DNA of 30,125 nt from Borrelia puertoricensis (lineage in GTDB: Bacteria; Spirochaetota; Spirochaetia; Borreliales; Borreliaceae): positions 1 to 30,125 of the forward strand of contig NZ_CP075385.1 of assembly GCF_023035875.1 (NCBI RefSeq), given 5' to 3'. Positions 1-7,469 of this stretch are shown here, in pieces. The translations under genes were made by a program, and so were the position numbers. The first letter of the stretch is position 1; each line of letters starts with the position of its first letter. The notes under the pieces are model-generated. The model made no database searches. It had not been told where the DNA came from and was given only the letters and a program-made list of their open reading frames with translations.

Positions 1-1098
1 ATGAAAGGTACAAAAAAACCTACCAACAAACACCAACACAAATTAATCGTTTTAGTATCTACACTAAATTACATGAACTTAAATCTTAATCAATACACTC
101 AAAGCAACATACTTTATTACTTTAATAATAATATGAAAAAAAATGACCAAAAACCTGTTAAACTTAAAACACTACAAAGTTATCTCTATAAATTAGAAAA
201 AATATTAGGTGTCACAATTAATTATCACAAACATTTAGGTGTTAACATGGGTACTGAAGTTCATTACAAACTTAAATATCCTAAAAAAGAATGTCACCTT
301 ATAATCAATAAACACTTTAGAGATAAAAAAGAAGAAAGACATAAAAAACGTGTTAATGCTTATTTTAAAAAGACTTGCACTAAAAATAGCAGTGTAGAAA
401 AATGGGAGTGTATTAATAATACTTATAATAATAAAGAAGAAGATAAAAACAACATAAAATCTATAGAAAAATTACAAGTAGAAAAGTACGCTAAGAAATG
501 CAATTTTAAATCAAATGCTTTCCTCTCTATTTTGAATTTAGAAGCGAACAAGGATTTTAAAATTCAATTATTGAAAGCTATTAAAATAGCTGAAAATGTT
601 GGGTATAAAAGAATAAATGATATTAAACTAAATAACAGTAAACTTGAGAGTAAACAAAAAGAATTAAATAAGATACTAGATGAGATAAAAGCCACTTTAG
701 AGAATGAAGGGTATGACACCAAACAATTAGAAACACAAATACAAAACGTATATGAACAATATAAAAATAAACCACACTTTATCATAGAAAAAGGTAAATA
801 CAATGATTTAAAGAAGATAATAGGAAAACTTAAAAAAACAGTTGAATTTGCTAATAAGAACGCAAAAGAAAATGAAGACGACATTAGAAATAACGTATTT
901 AGCATACTTCTTGAACAATTAAGACACAAAGTAGACGTATCGATTTTAGTACCAATATTAAAGAATTATTTAAGCAAACAGAACAAATTAGAATATAGCA
1001 AGATATTTAGTAACCATTACTATCATGAGCTTTTAGAGTTAATGGAAGATAATAAAGATAATTTACAATTAGGGGAATCTAAAAAAATTACTAGTTAA
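1..1098 (+). CDS. Borrelia plasmid replication/maintenance protein, PF57/62 family (Borrelia ORF-A)
   Basis: 365 residues. I recognise the family from the lysine/asparagine-rich N-terminal domain (about residues 8-100, with a YKLEKILG-like helix and a TEVHYKLKYPKKECH segment) followed by a long charged, coiled-coil-prone C-terminal half (about 200-290). In Borrelia this paralogous family (PF57/62) is the presumed replication initiator of circular and linear plasmids and is needed for autonomous replication of cp32. The ATG at base 1 is preceded, across the circle junction, by AGGGGATTAGAA at the end of the window, which gives a good Shine-Dalgarno. The stop overlaps the ribosome site of the PF50 gene 9 nt downstream, so both are in one operon. 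No catalytic motif is visible; the role is from family knowledge. Confidence 0.9.
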   Translation: MKGTKKPTNKHQHKLIVLVSTLNYMNLNLNQYTQSNILYYFNNNMKKNDQKPVKLKTLQSYLYKLEKILGVTINYHKHLGVNMGTEVHYKLKYPKKECHLIINKHFRDKKEERHKKRVNAYFKKTCTKNSSVEKWECINNTYNNKEEDKNNIKSIEKLQVEKYAKKCNFKSNAFLSILNLEANKDFKIQLLKAIKIAENVGYKRINDIKLNNSKLESKQKELNKILDEIKATLENEGYDTKQLETQIQNVYEQYKNKPHFIIEKGKYNDLKKIIGKLKKTVEFANKNAKENEDDIRNNVFSILLEQLRHKVDVSILVPILKNYLSKQNKLEYSKIFSNHYYHELLELMEDNKDNLQLGESKKITS

Positions 1099-1107
1099 GG
1101 ATTAGTT

Positions 1108-1671
1108 ATGGAGAGTGTATTAGAACGCCTTAAAGAGAAAAAGTTAGAAATTAAGGATGAAGTCAAAAATAGAGGTCTTTTCACAAGAATAGAGAAAATT
1201 AATAACAAAACAATATATCATTCAAAGATGATGAATGATATATATGTATTTGGAGTCAATAAGAACCAAAAACATAAATTTTTTATTGCATTTAGAGGGT
1301 TATTTAATAGGGAACGAATCAATGAGTTTAATTTATTTTCTATAAAAGGAGATGATAAATTTTTAGGTATTTATTATGGATACAGAAAACCAGTACAAAA
1401 CATCATAACAAGATATGAAGAGAATGGTGTCATGAAGTCATATACTTTTTCAAAAGTTTATTACATAGAATTTAGATTTAAAAAAGGAAGTGTCTTTTGT
1501 TATATTAAGGGAATATCTCGTTTAATTAGGAAAGAAAAATCAGAAACACAGTATAGTCAATTCTTACTTGGATTAATAGTCAATTTAGAAAGACAAGTAT
1601 ATGAATTTTATGGTAAAAAATTACCAGAAGGAGGTTTTATAACCAAATGGATAAAAAAAAACCTAAAATAA
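1108..1671 (+). CDS. Plasmid maintenance protein PF50 (DUF226)
   Basis: 187 residues. The pattern (YHSKMMNDIYVFGV, then FRGLFN, FLGIYYGYRKPV and a C-terminal LERQVYEFYGKKLPEGGF) is that of the Borrelia PF50/DUF226 family, which lies between the PF57/62 and ParA genes on nearly every Borrelia plasmid. A role in replication or maintenance is known only from genetics of these loci; no enzyme motif is visible. AAGGA lies 6-10 nt before the ATG and overlaps the stop region of the upstream gene. The last 25 nt overlap the start of parA, so translation of the two is probably coupled. Confidence 0.9.
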   Translation: MESVLERLKEKKLEIKDEVKNRGLFTRIEKINNKTIYHSKMMNDIYVFGVNKNQKHKFFIAFRGLFNRERINEFNLFSIKGDDKFLGIYYGYRKPVQNIITRYEENGVMKSYTFSKVYYIEFRFKKGSVFCYIKGISRLIRKEKSETQYSQFLLGLIVNLERQVYEFYGKKLPEGGFITKWIKKNLK

Positions 1672-2417
1672 TTACTATTACAAACATTAAAGGAGGTGTT
1701 GGAAAAAGTACGAGCTCAATCATACTTGCAACATTATTGGCTCAAAAATATAAAGTACTGCTAATTGATATGGATACGCAAGCATCAGTTACTAGTTATT
1801 ATTTTAATGCAATAATAGATCAAAATATATCCATTCCCAATATTAATATACACGAAGTTTTAATAGAAAAAATTGATATTAATAATTCAATAGTTAATAT
1901 CAATTTTAATTTAGACATAATACCTAGTTATATGAGCTTATATTCTCTTAATGAGAAGTATGAATGTGTTAATTGTAATAGGACTTTTGCATTGGGTGAT
2001 TTAAAATTGAAAAAACAAATATCTTATTTAAAAGGTATTTATGACTATATAGTTATTGATACTAATCCTTGTTTAGGTTTTACTTTAAGATTAGCTTTAA
2101 TATCCACTAATTATATAATAGTTCCAATGACAGCTGAGAGATGGACAATTGAAAGTTTTGATTTATTGTCTGCGTACATAAATAAGTATAATTTGAAATT
2201 ACCTATTTTTTTGATTGTAACTAGATTTAAACACAATCTTACACATAAAGAGTTATTGAAGCAATTAGAAATAATGCCTAATTTTTTAGGCATTGTATCA
2301 GAAAGAGAAGATTTAAACAGAAGAATAGCTGAGAGTAGTAATTTTGATTTAGGAAAAGATTATATATGTGAATATCAAAATGCTATGAACGTTTTCTTAT
2401 CAAAAGTTGAATTTTAA
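1647..2417 (+). CDS. parA: ParA-family plasmid partition ATPase (PF32)
   Basis: 256 residues. A deviant Walker A motif KGGVGKST lies at residues 15-22, followed by the LLIDMDTQASVT segment (Walker A' region) and YDYIVIDTNP (Walker B). This is the MinD/ParA ATPase that segregates low-copy plasmids; in Borrelia the PF32 type also determines plasmid compatibility. GGAGG is present upstream but about 12 nt from the ATG, longer than usual. The N-terminus (MDKKKPKIITI) matches the family, so I keep this start. The gene overlaps PF50 by 25 nt and is followed after 9 nt by a 24-bp perfect palindrome and then PF49, which presumably stands in for ParB. Confidence 0.95.
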   Translation: MDKKKPKIITITNIKGGVGKSTSSIILATLLAQKYKVLLIDMDTQASVTSYYFNAIIDQNISIPNINIHEVLIEKIDINNSIVNINFNLDIIPSYMSLYSLNEKYECVNCNRTFALGDLKLKKQISYLKGIYDYIVIDTNPCLGFTLRLALISTNYIIVPMTAERWTIESFDLLSAYINKYNLKLPIFLIVTRFKHNLTHKELLKQLEIMPNFLGIVSEREDLNRRIAESSNFDLGKDYICEYQNAMNVFLSKVEF

Positions 2418-2426
2418 CAAATATAT

Positions 2427-2450
2427 AATTGTGCGTTGCAACGCACAATT
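2427..2450. repeat. 24-bp perfect palindrome between parA and PF49
   Basis: The half-site AATTGTGCGTTG is followed directly by its exact reverse complement CAACGCACAATT, with no loop. It lies in the 47-nt gap between the ParA stop and the PF49 start and is GC-richer than its surroundings. No T-run follows, so it does not look like a terminator. A dyad here could be the centromere-like site (parS) or an operator for PF49 or ParA; that is inference from position and symmetry. Confidence 0.85.
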
Positions 2451-2464
2451 TGAAAGGAGTCACT

Positions 2465-3079
2465 ATGAGTAAAAAGTTAGATTTGCAAGTTCAAAGACGC
2501 AATTTATCTAATGATATTAATGTGCTGGCTGAAGGAAATAATACAAATGCAATACTGAATTCAGTTAATACTTGTACTGTTGTAGATGAACAGAATTCAT
2601 CACTAGAATATTTCAGGGAATTAAAGCGTAAGTTAATGATTAATTTAAAAGACGAAATACATGCGAAAATAATTACCATGAAGATTTTAAAAGAAATTAA
2701 TGATAAAGAACTTTATTTGCAAGACGGATATAAAACTTTTTCAGATTTTATATCAGAATTTAACTTGGCTAGAACTCAGGTATATGGGTACATAAGGATG
2801 GCTTCGGCTATAAGCGAGGGAGTGCTTAGTGAGGAATATATAATTCAAAATGGGATTCAAAATTCGCTTCTTTTTATAAGAAATACAAATAGTGATACTA
2901 TTAAAAAGTCAAGACAAAATCCAATCAAGCCATTAAGATTTCAGCTTAAGAATCAAGAAAGTTATGATTTTTATAAGCAAAATGCTAAGTTTACAAGTTT
3001 CCTAATGGATGAACTTTTTAAAGACAAAAAGGATTTACTAGAAGAGTTTATGAAAAAATTTAAAAGTTTAAAAGACTAA
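2465..3079 (+). CDS. Plasmid partition-associated protein PF49
   Basis: 204 residues from the ATG at 2465. An upstream in-frame TTG at 2429 would read through the palindrome, but GAAAGGAGT lies directly before the ATG, so I take the ATG. The family is recognised from the NDKELYLQDGYKTFSDFISEFNLARTQVYGYIRMA block (about residues 80-115), which resembles a helix-turn-helix region, and a C-terminal lysine-rich tail (FMKKFKSLKD). PF49 is the fourth member of the Borrelia maintenance set and the likely functional partner of ParA. It is co-directional with parA and is followed after 15 nt by the Bdr gene. Confidence 0.9.
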   Translation: MSKKLDLQVQRRNLSNDINVLAEGNNTNAILNSVNTCTVVDEQNSSLEYFRELKRKLMINLKDEIHAKIITMKILKEINDKELYLQDGYKTFSDFISEFNLARTQVYGYIRMASAISEGVLSEEYIIQNGIQNSLLFIRNTNSDTIKKSRQNPIKPLRFQLKNQESYDFYKQNAKFTSFLMDELFKDKKDLLEEFMKKFKSLKD

Positions 3080-3094
3080 GTATAAGGAGTATTT

Positions 3095-3451
3095 ATGAAT
3101 AATTTAGCATATAAGACATATAGAACAGAAGATTTAAAGAATGAGTTCTTAAGTAAGGGATTTACTGAAGAAGCTGTGGATTTCATTTTACTTCATAATG
3201 ATAATTCTAATTTTGAAGTTTTAAGAGAAAAGATGAATTCATTAGAACAACAGATCATTAATGTAGAGAAAAATTTGCAAAAAGATGTGGAACGTTTAGA
3301 TTCAAAAATAGACAATGTAGAGAAGAATTTACAAAAGGATATAACCAATTTAAATATTAAAAATGTAGAGAAAGATTTCCTTAAAGAAGTCCAAAATAAT
3401 AATGCAGTAATATTGGAAAAGCTTGATATGTCAAATAAAGTTTTGTTATAA
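3095..3451 (+). CDS. Bdr-family repeat protein, truncated before its membrane anchor
   Basis: 118 residues with TATAAGGAGT upstream of the ATG. The N-terminal part (TEDLKNEFLSKGFTEEAVDFILLHNDN) is typical of Bdr proteins, and residues 55-95 hold the coiled-coil repeats (VEKNLQKDVERLDSKID, VEKNLQKDI). Bdr proteins usually end in a hydrophobic anchor in the inner membrane. Here a TAA at 3449-3451 ends the frame, yet the same frame continues for 34 more codons to a TGA at 3554-3556 and encodes a hydrophobic segment (MAVELPIVISIGMSL). The product as it stands would be soluble. The simplest reading is a nonsense mutation in a once longer Bdr; readthrough or a sequencing error cannot be excluded. 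Bdr function is unknown. Confidence 0.85.
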   Translation: MNNLAYKTYRTEDLKNEFLSKGFTEEAVDFILLHNDNSNFEVLREKMNSLEQQIINVEKNLQKDVERLDSKIDNVEKNLQKDITNLNIKNVEKDFLKEVQNNNAVILEKLDMSNKVLL

Positions 3452-3670
3452 AAACTTAATGTAAGAAATAGAATGTTAATTATTATTATGGCAGTAGAAC
3501 TACCAATAGTTATATCTATTGGTATGTCTTTAATAAGTGAATTCTTTATAGGATGAAAAATTTATTATACATAAGTATTGATTTTATTTGCAATTTATTG
3601 TACTTTATTTATCGTTAGTAGTGCTATTCATTTAGAACTCCTAATGTTATTGTGTTCGATTCACAAAGGC

Positions 3671-3727
3671 TTTAGGTCTTGGTTAAAAGTTCTTTTTAAG
3701 AATTTTTAATTGAGGCCTAAATTTTTT
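3671..3727 (+). terminator. Rho-independent terminator of the partition operon
   Basis: The arms run 3671-3688 and 3703-3721. They begin TTTAGGTCTTGG and end TTGAGGCCTAAA and pair throughout if G-U pairs are allowed; an inner TTCTT/AAGAA stem closes the loop. Six T residues follow at 3722-3727. It would end plus-strand transcripts from the PF57-bdr operon before the erf promoter. Confidence 0.75.
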
Positions 3728-3793
3728 ATGTTCAATTTTAATGATTTGTTGTATTATTTTTTTATAGATTTTTATAAAAATTTTGTTTAAAAA

Positions 3794-3841
3794 TTGACAA
3801 AAACAATTTTTTGTTATATTATTTTGTTTATAAAACACAAT
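3794..3841 (+). promoter_or_regulatory. erf promoter and shared leader
   Basis: TTGACA (3794-3799), a 17-nt spacer and TATTAT (3817-3822). Seven nt further is the block ATAAAACACAAT (3830-3841), at about the transcription start. The spacer contains the inverted repeat CAAAAA-CAAT-TTTTTG. The whole segment is nearly identical to the promoter of the exonuclease gene (minus strand, 29950-29997), which suggests a common regulator. Confidence 0.75.
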
Positions 3842-3859
3842 AGATAAAAGGAGTTAAAT

Positions 3860-4888
3860 ATGACAAAAAATCAACATACAAAAACCAAAATGCGCAGAGC
3901 AGTTAAGAAACTAGGTAAACAAAAGATAAAAGTAACAGATATAAGAGTAAATAATCAAGCTTTAGTAACTGATGAGAATCAAGCAAGGGTAAACTTTCTA
4001 AAATCTCTATACAGTCTACGTATGAATTTAAGTGGTGTTGCTAAGAATCTTAATGGATATGGGTATAAATATCAAAATTTCAATGAGATAATCAGAGAGA
4101 TAAAGAATGTTATAAAGAGTAACAATTTAGATATTGATTTCCTTCAATGTCCAACATTTAAAGTTGTGGGAAATAATACAATTAATGTTATTACAACAAT
4201 ATTTTACAGTCCAAGTAGTGGCTACTGTGAGTCATTTGATACTCCAATTTACACAGAAGAATTTTCTTCTCTAGGGGCAAAGAATCAAAATACTTTATCT
4301 CAACTTGTAGGTTCATGCATAACATATCATAAAAGATATGCTCTTGTAGGATACCTATCAATAGAGAGTGAAGTTGACACTGATGCTAGTTCCTTAGAGC
4401 ATATTCAAGAAGCTAATGGGAAGCAAGCTAGTAGTGACGAAAATACTAAAAGAGTAACTAAAGGTGAAACAAAACAGCCACTTGTAAGTCACAAATCTGT
4501 AACTAGTCTTGATAAGCTGCCTAAACGTATACCCGCTAAGTATCATTATTACAAGAGTTTGTTACAAGCATCTAAGAGAATGCATTCGGTATTAGATAAT
4601 ACACCTTTTGATAGTTTAGAAACAATAGATAAGTTTTTACTGCAATTAAATAATGCTGATGATTCGAGTATACTTGAGTTTTTTGAAACTAAACCAGAGC
4701 TTAAGACTATAGATTATTGGAGAGATCTTATAAATAGTTATTTAAAGAGGACAAAGTCTGATCCAGAAGTAATTGAAGGTTTTTCTAAATTTTTAGCCTG
4801 CAGAGAGCCAAAATATGGCCAGAGTCCACTTAAATTATTTGGATATATAGCTAGTGATGATAATTTTGGATATCTATGTAATAATTAA
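3860..4888 (+). CDS. erf: Erf-family single-strand DNA annealing protein
   Basis: 342 residues; AAAAGGAG lies 6 nt before the ATG. The Erf core is visible: YKYQNFNEI at 69-77, a central beta-rich stretch, the conserved GSCITYHKRYALVGYL at 151-166 and the acidic ESEVDTD at 169-175. Erf proteins (P22 type) are ring-forming annealases that pair complementary single strands during phage recombination and genome circularisation, usually with a 5'-3' exonuclease. The C-terminal half (about 180-342) is less conserved and charged. The gene is alone in its transcription unit, between two terminators, and shares its promoter with the YqaJ-like exonuclease gene on the other side of the partition module, the likely partner. 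Confidence 0.88.
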   Translation: MTKNQHTKTKMRRAVKKLGKQKIKVTDIRVNNQALVTDENQARVNFLKSLYSLRMNLSGVAKNLNGYGYKYQNFNEIIREIKNVIKSNNLDIDFLQCPTFKVVGNNTINVITTIFYSPSSGYCESFDTPIYTEEFSSLGAKNQNTLSQLVGSCITYHKRYALVGYLSIESEVDTDASSLEHIQEANGKQASSDENTKRVTKGETKQPLVSHKSVTSLDKLPKRIPAKYHYYKSLLQASKRMHSVLDNTPFDSLETIDKFLLQLNNADDSSILEFFETKPELKTIDYWRDLINSYLKRTKSDPEVIEGFSKFLACREPKYGQSPLKLFGYIASDDNFGYLCNN

Positions 4889-4908
4889 GTATAATCTCTA
4901 TGCTATTT

Positions 4909-4943
4909 AAAGAGAGGCCTTCAGATAAAAACCTCTCTTTTTT
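4909..4943. terminator. Terminator between erf and the phage lysis genes
   Basis: Stem AAAGAGAGG (4909-4917) / CCTCTCTTT (4932-4940) with a 14-nt loop and a T-run through 4943 on the plus strand. It sits between convergent genes 57 nt apart; the minus strand has a weaker U-tract, so it may act both ways. Confidence 0.8.
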
Positions 4944-4945
4944 AT

Positions 4946-5299
4946 TTAATTTTGTAATTTTGAATATTTCCTATACACCATTTGGGCAATGGGTTTAGTT
5001 ATACTGATATATTCTTTAAACAAATTGATGTTAAACATTAAATTATCAATTGTACTCTCAGATTTTAGTGGGGATGCGTCAAAATAAGTAAACTTAGGAT
5101 ACTTTGGGTCATTAACCTTTTTCTTTGTTCTAGTTAAGAATACTTGTAAGTACATAACATAATCAGATAACTTAGCTTCATAGACACTAAGTTCTTTAAT
5201 AGTGTGTGTTTTAGGTGGTGTTGGTTCTTCAGTTAGTGATGCTATGGATGTACATGAGAGAATAAGTGTTGAGAGGGTCAACTTTATAAATTTGCTCAA
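4946..5299 (-). CDS. Small putative lipoprotein of the lysis cassette
   Basis: 117 residues with a TTG start: GGAGG lies 7 nt before the TTG at 5299 and inside the last codons of blyB, whose stop is 1 nt upstream. The N-terminus is a short basic-hydrophobic signal ending in LILSC, a plausible spirochaetal lipobox with Cys16 as the lipidated residue, followed by a proline-rich linker (EEPTPPKTH) and a helical remainder of about 85 residues. Its position, last in the phage operon after holin and BlyB, matches the small genes downstream of blyAB in cp32. Function is unknown. A lipoprotein here could take part in outer-membrane disruption, but there is no sequence proof. Confidence 0.75.
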   Translation of the reverse strand: MSKFIKLTLSTLILSCTSIASLTEEPTPPKTHTIKELSVYEAKLSDYVMYLQVFLTRTKKKVNDPKYPKFTYFDASPLKSESTIDNLMFNINLFKEYISITKPIAQMVYRKYSKLQN

Positions 5300-5300
5300 A

Positions 5301-5636
5301 TTATGCCTCCTTTAACATTTTGATGTAAGTACTCATTATCTTGTTACGTTTAGCTCTAAGTTGAGATGTGTATTTTGAAAGCTCATCAGAGTCAATAGAA
5401 TTTTCTATAATTTCAATGTTAATCCTTAGTATCTCCTCAATTTCAGAAAGTAGTTTAATAGCCTCCCTCCCTTCCATTTGGTATATGCTAGCCTCATATA
5501 GAGCGTAAAAATAATTAACCACTTTAGTAAAAATATTGACGTAAGTAGCAGTATTTTTCCCGTGATGATTATTTTTAATAATTTCGGTAAAGTTATTTAA
5601 AATATCAACACTTAATTTAGCAGTGCTTAATTTCAT
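5301..5636 (-). CDS. blyB: BlyB, holin-associated protein
   Basis: 111 residues, helical and charged, with no membrane segment. It starts at an ATG overlapping the stop of blyA by 4 nt (ATGA), the arrangement seen in the cp32 blyAB locus. BlyB was first described as part of a haemolytic system and is now thought to assist or stabilise the BlyA holin. Its 3' end carries the ribosome site for the next gene. The family call rests on sequence character, size and position after BlyA. Confidence 0.88.
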   Translation of the reverse strand: MKLSTAKLSVDILNNFTEIIKNNHHGKNTATYVNIFTKVVNYFYALYEASIYQMEGREAIKLLSEIEEILRINIEIIENSIDSDELSKYTSQLRAKRNKIMSTYIKMLKEA

Positions 5637-5830
5637 AAGTCATCTCCTTTATCTGTGTCTCCTTTTTGTGTTTTTATCTTACTAGCTAAAATAGTTAATA
5701 TGTCTTTAATTGCTGGCTTGAAAATCAGCCCAAGACTTAAGATAAATGCAGCAATAATAACTAGTTTTACTTCATTGATGTTAATTAGTTGAAGTAAAAA
5801 ATTTAATAAATTATTATCAAGTTCATTCAA
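5633..5830 (-). CDS. blyA: BlyA-type phage holin
   Basis: 65 residues. TTG start at 5830 preceded by AAAGGAGA at 6 nt; no ATG is available nearby. One hydrophobic segment (about residues 20-38, VKLVIIAAFILSLGLIF), then KPAIKDILTILASKIK and a charged tail (KGDTDKGDD). This is the pattern of the cp32 BlyA holin, which forms pores in the inner membrane late in phage development. No endolysin gene follows, which is usual for cp32 and still unexplained. Confidence 0.9.
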   Translation of the reverse strand: MNELDNNLLNFLLQLININEVKLVIIAAFILSLGLIFKPAIKDILTILASKIKTQKGDTDKGDDL

Positions 5831-5913
5831 TTTGTCTCTCCTTTAATTTAATTTGGTAGATACAACTATATATCAATATAGCAAAAACTAAAGTAAAAAA
5901 TACAAATAAAAAA
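5831..5913 (-). promoter_or_regulatory. Possible internal promoter region ahead of blyA
   Basis: An 83-nt gap, long for this operon. It holds the perfect inverted repeat CTATAT-ATCA-ATATAG (5866-5881) and a weak minus-strand promoter (TTTAGT, 16 nt, TATAGT). Separate timing of lysis genes would make sense, but the hexamers are poor. Confidence 0.3.
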
Positions 5914-6831
5914 TTATAGCTTCACAAGTAAAGGAGAGCCACTCACATTCTTTTGCATATACCAACCTTCTAAAATATTGGCATCAAAACTTGTACCACC
6001 ATGTACACTTGAGAGCTTAAATAGGGTTCGTTTTGATGAATAGCTATATTTTATGCTTACTACTTTATTAGATTGTGCAGTTGAATTAGATCTTGCAGTA
6101 ACTTTTACAATTAAATATATGGGAGTATCATCATATGAACTGTCTGTTTGTATAATAATCTCTTCATGGTTAGATGTGGATGTGGCTCCAAGTTCAAAAA
6201 TATAACGACCATATTTTAAGCTAGACATGTAAACAGTGTTTCTATAATACTCGTCACTACTATTATAACTAGTTGCTCTTATTGTAGTAGTACTACTTAC
6301 ACTAAAGCTGTTACTAATACCAGTTAGATGTTCTTGTACTGGAATTTTCTTTAAACTAGAGTAGTAAAGTCCTATAAGGTAATGACTTTTGCTTAAATTA
6401 TCTTCAGGTAAGTTAGATTCAAATTTATTTGTAACTTTACTTATAATACTGTCCATAACACTAGATTCATTATTTTTAAGTTTTTCTATAACTTTACTAT
6501 ATGTATTTGAAATACTACTAGAGTCATCATTTAAAAATTTGGTAAGTACTTGACTATAAACTTGGTTTATAAAGTTGGAGTCACCTAGTAATTCATTAGC
6601 AATTAGTGTTTTGATAACTTGTTTGAAATCATTCTTTCGATCGCCATCATCAATAAATATTTTTGTATGTAAGTCCTTATGAAAGTTATCAAGAGTAATG
6701 GCATGACAACTAGAAAACCCATCATCTAGAACCAAAAGATTAGTAGGTTCAAGTTTGGTTACTTTATTTAGATTTTTAATCTCAATTGTATCATCGTGTT
6801 TTACAACACTCTCTTGTGCTTGAGTTGACAT
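5914..6831 (-). CDS. Putative tail fibre / receptor-binding protein (DUF685-like)
   Basis: 305 residues; AAGGAG upstream of the ATG. About residues 60-150 are helical and repeat-like with short SSS/NDDSSS linkers; the C-terminal half (about 170-305) is rich in Ser/Thr/Tyr and alternating hydrophobic residues, as in beta-structured fibre tips. It follows the gpI-like baseplate gene and precedes the holin, the usual place of a fibre gene. I connect it with the cp32 DUF685 family from memory and position. Host binding is inferred, not shown by a motif. Confidence 0.65.
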   Translation of the reverse strand: MSTQAQESVVKHDDTIEIKNLNKVTKLEPTNLLVLDDGFSSCHAITLDNFHKDLHTKIFIDDGDRKNDFKQVIKTLIANELLGDSNFINQVYSQVLTKFLNDDSSSISNTYSKVIEKLKNNESSVMDSIISKVTNKFESNLPEDNLSKSHYLIGLYYSSLKKIPVQEHLTGISNSFSVSSTTTIRATSYNSSDEYYRNTVYMSSLKYGRYIFELGATSTSNHEEIIIQTDSSYDDTPIYLIVKVTARSNSTAQSNKVVSIKYSYSSKRTLFKLSSVHGGTSFDANILEGWYMQKNVSGSPLLVKL

Positions 6832-6848
6832 AAAATCTCCTTAAATTA

Positions 6849-7454
6849 TTATCCTTTAAATTCTCTGACGAACTTACCCTCATGGTTTTGTATCTTAAGT
6901 ACCCTTCCAATAGGAATCAGTTTTTTGATAAATGCATAAATTGAATGCTCATATCCTTTAGGAAGCAGGGTCATAGTCCAAGCTTTTTTAAAGATTTGCC
7001 CATTCTCTTTAGTTCTGAATATAATTTTTTTATATGGGGTGTCTTTTGGAGTACTACCTACAATAAATACGATAACATTAGTTTTAATATGACTCTTAAG
7101 TTTGATATTAATAACACCAGGTTCTAGGGTAGTAGGCACAATATCAACATTAAGAAAAGCCTTAAATAGTTTTGTAAATGATTCATGTGTTCCAATATGA
7201 CGCAGAGCAAACAGCACACTATCAATATTTTTAGCAAGTGTGTCAAGTGTTTGGTTGGTTGAGTAAATAATTTGTAGTATATCAGATAACCAAAACGCTA
7301 TGAATCTTGAATTTAAATGCTCGCTAGCATGAGTATCTTCAAAATTAGCAATAAGATCTTTAATTTCTTTTATGATTTTATTTATAAACACCAGTTCAGT
7401 ATTTATTATTTTTTCAACTTGGGTGTCTTTAAGAAATGTAGGTATATTTACCAT
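6849..7454 (-). CDS. Tail/baseplate protein, gpI-like (DUF735-like)
   Basis: 201 residues; AAAGGAT before the ATG. The helical N-terminal half (IPTFLKDTQVEKIINTELVFINKIIKEIKDL) and a short beta domain resemble P2 gpI-type baseplate wedge proteins. It follows the gpJ-like gene, as gpI does in P2-type tails. The cp32 family name DUF735 is from memory. Likely role: links the wedge to the fibre. Confidence 0.65.
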   Translation of the reverse strand: MVNIPTFLKDTQVEKIINTELVFINKIIKEIKDLIANFEDTHASEHLNSRFIAFWLSDILQIIYSTNQTLDTLAKNIDSVLFALRHIGTHESFTKLFKAFLNVDIVPTTLEPGVINIKLKSHIKTNVIVFIVGSTPKDTPYKKIIFRTKENGQIFKKAWTMTLLPKGYEHSIYAFIKKLIPIGRVLKIQNHEGKFVREFKG

Positions 7455-7469
7455 AATCTATCCTTTTTT

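Larger units (their letters stand above)
3557..3859. other. Intergenic region between the bdr frame and erf
   Basis: About 300 nt without a gene. It holds a long hairpin terminator (3671-3727) and the erf promoter (3794-3822). On the minus strand near 3635-3610 there is an AGGAG followed by a nine-codon frame that stops at once (MNSTTNDK), which may be a gene remnant. Confidence 0.6.

Noticed and set aside
564..929. Open frame of 121 codons on the minus strand inside PF57
   Set aside because: Shadow of the opposite gene, Ser/Leu/Phe-rich from antisense Lys/Asn codons, no ribosome site or homology.
2429..2464. A longer PF49 reading frame from TTG at 2429
   Set aside because: It would translate the 24-bp palindrome; the ATG at 2465 has a strong GAAAGGAGT.
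3095..3451. CRISPR or other interspersed repeat array in the bdr and coiled-coil genes
   Set aside because: The repeats are in frame and encode heptad-type coiled-coil units; no unique spacers.
3610..3635. Minus-strand AGGAG followed by MNSTTNDK and a stop
   Set aside because: Too short to call a gene and nothing coding-like follows the stop; possibly a remnant.
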